A stretch of 11,205 nucleotides of DNA from Actinobacteria bacterium UBA2184 (GTDB taxonomy: Bacteria > Actinomycetota > Coriobacteriia > Anaerosomatales > Anaerosomataceae): NCBI GenBank assembly GCA_002328745.1, contig DCVQ01000016.1, positions 70,852 to 82,056 of the forward strand, in the 5' to 3' direction. A model generated the notes under the pieces. It saw only the letters and a list, made by a program, of their open reading frames with translations. It was not told where the DNA came from and searched no databases. How positions within the stretch are numbered: position 1 is the first letter of the stretch; each line of letters starts with the position of its first letter. Positions 4,368 to 11,205 of this stretch are shown in pieces. The translations under genes were made by a program, and so were the position numbers.

Positions 4368-6290
4368 ATGTCACAGTATCGACAGGAACTCAAAGGCCGG
4401 TTCGCCGTGCTGGGCATCGTGATCGTCGCGGTCCTGGCGGGGCTGCTGGTGCGTCTGTGGACCATGCAGGTCCTGAACGCCGATGAGTTCCAGGCGATGG
4501 CTGAGGGCAATCGTGTGCGGCAGATATCGCTCGAGGCCCCTCGCGGCCGCATATACGATCGCAACGGCGTCGAGCTCGTGACCAATCGCAGCGCGCTCGC
4601 GGTGAGTATCGACCCGACTCACGAAGACGTGCGGGTGCTCCTGATTCGCGCCACCAACGGCGAGGACGGCGACGACCCGACGCGCACCGAGCTGGAGGAC
4701 CTGTTCGGCGAGCTTGCCGGTATGCTCGGCATGACTCCCGAGGAGATCTTCGAGCACGTCACCGACCTGAAGCAGGAAGCGCTCCGGCCGCGCATCGTTG
4801 CAGTCGACACGCCGATCGAGATCGTCGCGCAACTGCTGGAGCGGCAGACTGACTTCCCCTGGGTGCGCGTCGAGGAGATCGCGGTACGCGAGTACCCGAA
4901 CGGGCCGATCGCGGCGCATGTCGTGGGCTACACGGGAGCGATCTCCGAGGAGCAGTTCGCGAGCTCCGACGTCTACGCCGGCTACGAGCTCGGCGATACC
5001 GTCGGCAAGACGGGCGCCGAGCGGCAGTTCGAGGGCGTTCTGCAGGGAGACAAGGGCTGGCGGCGGATCGAAGTGAACGCGTCGGGCAGACCCCAGCGCG
5101 TGGTGAGCGAGCAGCCCGCACGGCCCGGTAACGACATACGCCTCACGATCGATATCGAGGTGCAGCGCGTCGCCGAGGAGCAGTTGCGTGTGGCCATCGC
5201 GGAGGCTCGGCGTCAGGGCTACGGCAGCGCCAAGGCCGGCGCCGCGGTGGTGGTGGACATCCAGACGGGCGAGGTGCTCGCGATGGCGAGCGCCCCGACG
5301 TACGATCCGGCCGCGTTCCTGGGCGGCATCAGCACCGTCGAGTGGGAGGCGCTCACCGCGAAGGGGAGCGAGTACCCGCTGAACAACCGGGCGGTCATGG
5401 CGGCGTATCCGCCGGCATCGACCTTCAAGGTCATCACCGGAACGGCAGGCCTCGAGGCGGGCATCACGTACGAGAACAAGACGTACACGTGCACCGGCCG
5501 TTGGACGGACATGGGTACCCAATGGCCCAAGTGGTGCTGGAAGCGCACCGGTCACGGAACCATCACCTTCCGGACCGGCATGGAGGAGTCGTGCGACACG
5601 GTCTTCTATGAGATCGGATACGAGTTCTACAAGCGCAAGAACGAGGAGCTCCAGGCGATGGCGCGATCGTTCGGCCTCGGAGCGAAGACGGGTATCGATC
5701 TGCCCGGCGAGGTGCGCGGGCGGATCCCGGACGCCGAATGGAAGGCGGAGTTCAACCGCAACTATCCCGAGTACCAGATGTGGTTGCCTGGCGACACCGT
5801 CAATATGGCCATCGGTCAAGGAGACGTGCTGGCGTCACCGCTGCAGATGGCGATGGTCTATGCGGGCCTGGCCAACGACGGCGTGGTCATGAAGCCGTAC
5901 GTGCTCAAGGAGGTTCTCGATAGCGAGGGCGGCATCGCGCTTGCGACCGAGCCCCAGGTACTCATCGACAGCGGAGTGTCCGATGCGAGCCTCGCGGTGA
6001 TCGAGCGCTCGCTCGTAGACGTCACAACGCAGGGCACCGGCCGCGGAGCGTTCGCGGGCTTCGGCGTGTCCGTAGCGGGAAAGAGCGGCACGGCCGAGGT
6101 GAAGGGCAAGGACGACTACGCCTGGTTCTGCGCGTACGCGCCCGCCAACGAGCCCCGGTATGCGGTTGCCGTCGTCCTCGAGCAGGGCGGCCATGGAGGT
6201 GCGGTCGCGGGTCCCGCGGTGCGTAACATCCTCGCCCAGCTGCTCGGTCGTCCGATAAAGACCATCCGCACCACCGACCCCTCAAGGTGA
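4368..6290 (+). CDS. mrdA: Penicillin-binding protein 2 (class B transpeptidase of the elongasome)
   Basis: A 640-residue bitopic D,D-transpeptidase that cross-links peptidoglycan during elongation. It has a short basic N-terminus, one transmembrane helix (about 12-34), the pedestal/dimerisation domain starting E-A-P-R-G-R-I-Y-D-R-N-G (56-67), and a transpeptidase domain from about 258. Catalytic motifs are complete: S-T-F-K (351-354, nucleophile S351), S-C-D (408-410, the S-x-D form common in PBP2) and K-S-G-T (572-575). The block W-L-P-G-D-T-V-N-M-A-I-G-Q-G (472-485) is diagnostic of the PBP2 subgroup. I chose ATG 4368 (M-S-Q-Y-R-Q) because upstream in-frame GTGs would extend the protein back into mreD with non-family sequence; GGGAG at 4352-4356 is its likely Shine-Dalgarno. 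C375 and C390 lie close together in the extracytoplasmic domain. Its partner glycosyltransferase RodA follows immediately. Confidence 0.96.
   Translation: MSQYRQELKGRFAVLGIVIVAVLAGLLVRLWTMQVLNADEFQAMAEGNRVRQISLEAPRGRIYDRNGVELVTNRSALAVSIDPTHEDVRVLLIRATNGEDGDDPTRTELEDLFGELAGMLGMTPEEIFEHVTDLKQEALRPRIVAVDTPIEIVAQLLERQTDFPWVRVEEIAVREYPNGPIAAHVVGYTGAISEEQFASSDVYAGYELGDTVGKTGAERQFEGVLQGDKGWRRIEVNASGRPQRVVSEQPARPGNDIRLTIDIEVQRVAEEQLRVAIAEARRQGYGSAKAGAAVVVDIQTGEVLAMASAPTYDPAAFLGGISTVEWEALTAKGSEYPLNNRAVMAAYPPASTFKVITGTAGLEAGITYENKTYTCTGRWTDMGTQWPKWCWKRTGHGTITFRTGMEESCDTVFYEIGYEFYKRKNEELQAMARSFGLGAKTGIDLPGEVRGRIPDAEWKAEFNRNYPEYQMWLPGDTVNMAIGQGDVLASPLQMAMVYAGLANDGVVMKPYVLKEVLDSEGGIALATEPQVLIDSGVSDASLAVIERSLVDVTTQGTGRGAFAGFGVSVAGKSGTAEVKGKDDYAWFCAYAPANEPRYAVAVVLEQGGHGGAVAGPAVRNILAQLLGRPIKTIRTTDPSR
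6285..6290 (+). promoter_or_regulatory. Shine-Dalgarno deciding the rodA start
   Basis: AGGTGA fully matches the 3' part of the anti-Shine-Dalgarno complement (AAGGAGGTGA) and lies 5 nt before GTG 6296. GTG 6287, which overlaps the mrdA stop, has no such site and lies inside this one. Confidence 0.5.
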
Positions 6291-6295
6291 CGCCC

Positions 6296-7411
6296 GTGGA
6301 CAAGTCTCGCAGCCGTCGCTTCCTCGACGCGGTCAACATCCCTCTGGTCGTGTGGACGATCGCGCTCCTCGCGTACGGCACGGTGATGGTCGCATCCGCC
6401 ACCTCGGCGATGTCGGACGGTAGCGGGATGTTCACCCGCCACCTGGTGGGGATCGCCGTGGGCCTCGTGCCGCTCGCGCTCGCTTGGGCGTTCGACTACA
6501 CACGCCTCCGCGGGTGGTTGGGTCCGCTGATCGCGATCGGAGCGTTCCTGCTCATCAGCCCACGCGTCCCCGGTCTCGGCGTCACGGCCGGCGGTGCGAC
6601 CTCGTGGATCCAGCTGTTCGGCGTGCGTCTGTTCCAGCCGTCCGAGCCGGCCAAGCTGATCTTCATAGTCGTTGTGGCCGCGGCCATATCCCAGTACAAG
6701 GGCCGGATCGACAAGCCCGGTCAGGCGGCGACCGTCATGTCGTACCTGATCGGGGCGGTCGTGCTGATCATGCTTCAACCGGACCTGGGGACGGGGCTGG
6801 TGTTCGTTGCGATAACGTTCACGATGCTCATCATCGGTGGCATGCGAGGCCAGTTCTTCATCGTCGCGACGATCCTGGCGGTGCTGGCGACGCTCGCGGT
6901 GACGCAGTTCCACCTTCTCAAGCCGTACCAGGAGGACCGCCTCCTTGTCTTCATCGAACCTGAGCGCGATCCCGACGGAGCCGGCTACAACCTCTCCCAG
7001 TCGAAGATCGCGATAGGTTCGGGTGGACTGACGGGCAAGGGCCTTGGCTCCGGGACGCAGTCGAACCTGCACTTCCTGCCCGCGCGGCACACGGACTTCA
7101 TCTTCTCGGTGCTCGGGGAGGAGCTCGGCTTCCTCGGGTCGATCCTGCTTCTTGCCGCATATCTCGCGCTGCTGCTAAGCGCGCTTGCGATCTCGACGTC
7201 GTCTCGCGATCTGTACGGTGCGCTGATCGCCACAGGCGTGCTCGGGATGTGGTTGTTCCAGATACTCGAGAACGTGGGTATGACGATCGGCGTGATGCCG
7301 ATCACGGGCATCCCCCTGCCGTTCATGAGTTTCGGAAGCTCGTCTATGGTCACGAACCTTGGCGGAGTAGGACTGCTACTATCGGTCTGGTCCCGCCGTT
7401 ACGGTACCTGA
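6296..7411 (+). CDS. rodA: SEDS peptidoglycan glycosyltransferase RodA
   Basis: A 371-residue polytopic protein with about ten transmembrane segments, of the SEDS family (RodA/FtsW/SpoVE, pfam01098). It polymerises lipid II into glycan strands in partnership with PBP2. Motifs, numbered from GTG 6296: Q-P-S-E-P-A-K (114-120), Q-P-D-L-G-T-G (161-167), the extracellular loop with H-T-D-F-I-F (265-270) whose Asp267 matches the catalytic Asp of characterised RodA proteins, E-E-L-G-F-L-G (275-281), and G-I-P-L-P-F-M-S-F-G (338-347). Adjacency to mrdA and the mre genes favours RodA over FtsW. GTG 6287, overlapping the mrdA stop by 4 bp, is an alternative start adding three residues; 6296 has the better ribosome-binding site. 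The protein ends R-R-Y-G-T without an extension. Confidence 0.96.
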   Translation: MDKSRSRRFLDAVNIPLVVWTIALLAYGTVMVASATSAMSDGSGMFTRHLVGIAVGLVPLALAWAFDYTRLRGWLGPLIAIGAFLLISPRVPGLGVTAGGATSWIQLFGVRLFQPSEPAKLIFIVVVAAAISQYKGRIDKPGQAATVMSYLIGAVVLIMLQPDLGTGLVFVAITFTMLIIGGMRGQFFIVATILAVLATLAVTQFHLLKPYQEDRLLVFIEPERDPDGAGYNLSQSKIAIGSGGLTGKGLGSGTQSNLHFLPARHTDFIFSVLGEELGFLGSILLLAAYLALLLSALAISTSSRDLYGALIATGVLGMWLFQILENVGMTIGVMPITGIPLPFMSFGSSSMVTNLGGVGLLLSVWSRRYGT

Positions 7412-7416
7412 TGCGC

Positions 7417-7424
7417 AGGAGGTG
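7417..7424 (+). promoter_or_regulatory. Strong Shine-Dalgarno deciding the DUF697 gene start
   Basis: AGGAGGTG is an eight-base match to the anti-Shine-Dalgarno complement and lies 9 nt before ATG 7434. The alternative in-frame GTG at 7422 falls within this site and so is unlikely to be used. Confidence 0.75.
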
Positions 7425-7433
7425 GCATTCCCT

Positions 7434-8352
7434 ATGGCGCTCCCCATCGATGTGCGGGAAATGATCCATTCGGGCACGCGCTTGACCGAGGAGCGAGAAC
7501 GCCCGGTCCGACTGATGCTGCTGGTCGAGGCCGACGCCCCTGACGGGCTTATCGACGCGACCGAAGACGCGCTTCGCCCCGCGACGGACTTCGCGGCGCT
7601 TCGCATAAAGCTCATCGAGCCCGATGCCGAGGCCGTGGTCTATCCGGGCGCGGACGCAGTCATCATGCTCGCGGGCACGGCATCCGCCGGTCTGGGCGGG
7701 GCTCTGGTCGCAGCCCGAGGGCTCGGCGTGCCTGTGGCGGTCGTCGGGATCGGCGACGACGAGTACGCCACTTCGCTCGGCCGCATTCTCATGCACCCCA
7801 CCCACGATATCGTGGTCCGCGAGAGCGCGGCAGAGGCGCTTGCCGGCCTCGGGCTGTGGCTGGCAGAGATGCTTCCCGAGAAGCGTCTCGCGCTGGCGCA
7901 CAACTACGCCTTCATGCGTCGTGCGGTCGCCGAGGAAGCGATTCGCATGACGGCGGCGCAAAACGGCATCATCGGCGCAGCCGCGTTCTTCCCTGGGGCG
8001 GACATGCCGATCATGACCGCCAATCAGGGAAAGATGCTGCTCCAGATAGCCGCCGCGTACGGTCAGCCGCTCGGTGTGGAGCGAATGCGGGAGCTCGTCG
8101 GGGTCATAGGCGGCGGGTTCGTCCTTCGGGGTGTCGCACGCCAAGCGCTGGCGTTCGTCCCGTTTGCCGGCTGGGCGGTGAAGGGCGGGATCGGGTACGC
8201 CGGAACCGTGGCGATGGGCAAGGCGGCGCTGACGTACTTCGAGGAGGGCGGCGATCTGACCGCCGTTCGTCGACGCTATGCGAAGCGTCTTTCCGCCCGC
8301 CGTGCGGCTCTTCCGGCCGCCGAAGCGGTGTCGACGCCGGAAGGCGGCGCCC

Positions 8353-8360
<8 letters not shown>
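7434..8360 (+). CDS. DUF697 domain-containing protein, function unknown
   Basis: A 308-residue protein in two parts. Residues about 25-150 alternate strands and helices (V-R-L-M-L-L-V-E 25-32, A-D-A-V-I-M-L-A-G 73-81, G-V-P-V-A-V-V-G 98-105), reminiscent of a Rossmann or GTPase-like fold, but I find no Walker A (GxxxxGK[S/T]) or NKxD motif. Residues about 157-272 match DUF697 (pfam05128, YcjF-related): Q-N-G-I-I-G-A-A-A-F-F-P-G-A-D-M-P (176-192) and a Gly-rich hydrophobic stretch (222-262, with V-G-V-I-G-G-G-F and G-G-I-G-Y-A-G) that may associate with the membrane. The C-terminal tail is Arg/Ala-rich. Position between rodA and the radical SAM gene, with an 8-bp overlap of the latter, implies co-expression with wall-synthesis genes. 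A link to cell shape is inference only. Start chosen by the AGGAGGTG site. Confidence 0.78.
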
Positions 8361-10192
<1,832 letters not shown>

Positions 10193-10200
<8 letters not shown>

Positions 10201-10858
10201 CGGATTCCGCCTGCGCGTGTGCTTCCGCAAAGTCGGGCGCCTTCGGTATCTCTCGCACCTGGAGACGGTGCGCGCGTGCGAGCGTGCTGCGCGCCGTGCG
10301 GCTTTGCCGTATGCTGTCTCGCAGGGGTTCACTCCCCGGATGCGCGTCGCGTTCGGACCGGCGCTTCCCGTCGGATACGCGGGCGAACGCGAGTGGTACG
10401 ACCTGTGGCTCACGCAGTTCGTGCCTGCCTCGGGGGTCCTGAACGCTCTGAAGGACGCGACGGTTGCCGATCTCGCTCCCCTGGAGTGCGCGTACGTAGC
10501 GCCGAAGGAGCCCTCGCTTGCAGCGTCGCTGACGATCGCACGGTACGATGTAAGGGTGAAAGGGGGAATCCCGCCGGAGGAGCTCGAGCGCTCGCTCGCC
10601 GCGCTCATGAAGACCGGGACGTTTGCAGTCGAACACAAGGGCAAGCAGAAGGTTTTCGACCTCGCCGACGCGCTCCCGAAGGAGCCCGAGGTAACGGTCG
10701 TGCAGGGAGCCACCATCGTGCGGATGACCGTCCGCATGGGGGAGAGGGGCTCTCTCAGGCCCGATGTGTTCGTCGCCGCGGCAACAGACGCGGCGCTCGA
10801 TGTGACGCGCACCGATCTTCTGATCGAGGACGAGGGGGCCTGGCGCCGACCGCTGTAG
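10193..10858 (+). CDS. TIGR03936/DUF2344 radical SAM-linked protein
   Basis: A 221-residue protein of the family found immediately after, or fused to, TIGR03960 radical SAM proteins. The N-terminal signature is clear: F-R-K-V-G-R-L-R-Y-L-S-H-L-E (11-24), R-A-A-L-P-Y-A-V-S-Q-G-F-T-P (35-48) and G-P-A-L-P-V-G (55-61). The C-terminal half (about 115-215) is a separate alpha/beta region. It contains no recognisable catalytic motif and probably supports the radical SAM partner, perhaps by binding substrate. GTG 10193 (M-A-D-G-F-R-L-R) fits the family start, sits shortly after a G-rich run (10180-10187) and overlaps the upstream stop by 8 bp, the same overlap size as between the DUF697 and radical SAM genes. 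Earlier in-frame starts only add residues overlapping the upstream gene. Confidence 0.9.
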
Positions 10859-10870
10859 CGGGGCCAAGCC

Positions 10871-11205
10871 GTGACGGAGACCACACGCGAGATGCTGATC
10901 TCGCACGATACGCACGAGACCCGGGTGGCCATCGTCGAGGACCGCCGGCTCGTGGAGCTCTACATCGAGCGCCCGAAGCGGAGCGTCGTCGGCAACGTCT
11001 ATCTCGGCCGGGTGCGCGACGTGCTGCCGGGCATGCAGGCGGCGTTCATCGACATCGGCCTCGAGAAGAACGCGTTCCTCTACGTGGACGAGGTCGTGAC
11101 CCCCGAAGGGGTCCAGGGCGTGCCGAAGCGGGACATCCAGTCCCTGCTGAAGCCAGGCCAGCAGATCATGGTGCAGGTGATCAAGGACCCGATGGGGACC
11201 AAGGG
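10871..11205 (+). CDS. rng: Ribonuclease E/G family protein, N-terminal part (truncated by window)
   Basis: The frame is open from GTG 10871 to the right edge (111 codons plus 2 bases). The start resembles RNase G/E: E-T-R-V-A-I-V-E-D-R-R-L-V-E-L-Y-I-E-R (16-34), then the S1 RNA-binding domain, G-N-V-Y-L-G-R-V (41-48), L-P-G-M-Q-A-A-F-I-D-I-G (52-63), N-A-F-L-Y-V-D-E-V (67-75), and V-Q-V-I-K-D-P-M-G-T-K (101-111) leading into the catalytic region. The enzyme is a single-strand-specific endoribonuclease acting in rRNA maturation and mRNA decay. The catalytic Asp residues and zinc-link cysteines lie outside the window, so RNase E and G cannot be separated; the short N-terminus before the S1 domain fits RNase G or bacterial Rne/Rng hybrids. 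GTG 10871 was preferred; ATG 10892 is a plausible alternative. It starts 12 bp after the DUF2344 stop, indicating the same operon. Confidence 0.93.
   Translation, partial: MTETTREMLISHDTHETRVAIVEDRRLVELYIERPKRSVVGNVYLGRVRDVLPGMQAAFIDIGLEKNAFLYVDEVVTPEGVQGVPKRDIQSLLKPGQQIMVQVIKDPMGTK

Noticed and set aside
4371..5819. 482-codon minus-strand open frame opposite mrdA
   Set aside because: It is low-complexity and Arg/His/Leu-rich, has no motif, and is fully opposed to a PBP2 gene with all catalytic motifs, so it is a shadow frame.
6116..7090. 324-codon minus-strand open frame opposite the end of mrdA and the start of rodA
   Set aside because: It crosses two real genes, has a composition typical of antisense GC-rich frames and shows no recognisable motif.

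Overview
This window looks like chromosomal core sequence from a high-GC, anaerobic or facultatively anaerobic, rod-shaped bacterium. Codon third positions are strongly G/C, GTG starts are common, and a complete mreBCD-mrdA-rodA elongation cluster is present. Classical polar-growing Actinobacteria usually lack MreB. Actinobacterial-looking base composition together with Mre/Rod genes and a ferredoxin-linked membrane cluster points to a deep-branching actinobacterial lineage such as Coriobacteriia or relatives. That placement is inference. All supported genes lie on the + strand and are tightly packed; no mobile elements, CRISPR arrays, tRNA or rRNA genes were seen.

Layout. (1) Positions 1-1033: the 3' end of a 4Fe-4S ferredoxin-type protein, then a small exported NusG-domain-II protein and an overlapping Gx-transporter-family membrane protein. 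This looks like the tail of a membrane redox cluster (Rnf-like, or flavin-based electron-transfer-like). (2) 1052-1714: radC, just upstream of mreB as in Bacillus. (3) 1715-1904: the only sizeable intergenic region (190 bp). It holds two candidate extended -10 promoters, an 11-bp stem-loop, a possible leaderless 32-codon upstream ORF ending in the mreB ribosome-binding region, and interlocking short inverted repeats around the Shine-Dalgarno and TTG start of mreB. (4) 1905-7411: mreB, mreC, mreD, mrdA (PBP2) and rodA, the complete core elongasome: actin-like filament, membrane scaffold, transpeptidase and SEDS glycosyltransferase. (5) 7434-8360: an uncharacterised DUF697-type protein. (6) 8353-11205: a TIGR03960-type radical SAM protein, its TIGR03936/DUF2344 partner and the start of an RNase E/G gene, a conserved neighbourhood that commonly leads on to rplU-rpmA-obg.

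The genes from mreB onward are separated by at most about 40 bp or overlap by 4-8 bp, so they probably form one long transcription unit driven from the mreB leader. The cell-wall part builds the lateral wall. The radical SAM/DUF2344/RNase part is probably RNA- or ribosome-related, but the function of the first two is not established. The features most worth a second look are the mreB leader architecture, the EetA/EetB-like pair at the left edge, the divergent C-terminal signature of MreB, and the uncharacterised DUF697 and radical SAM proteins.
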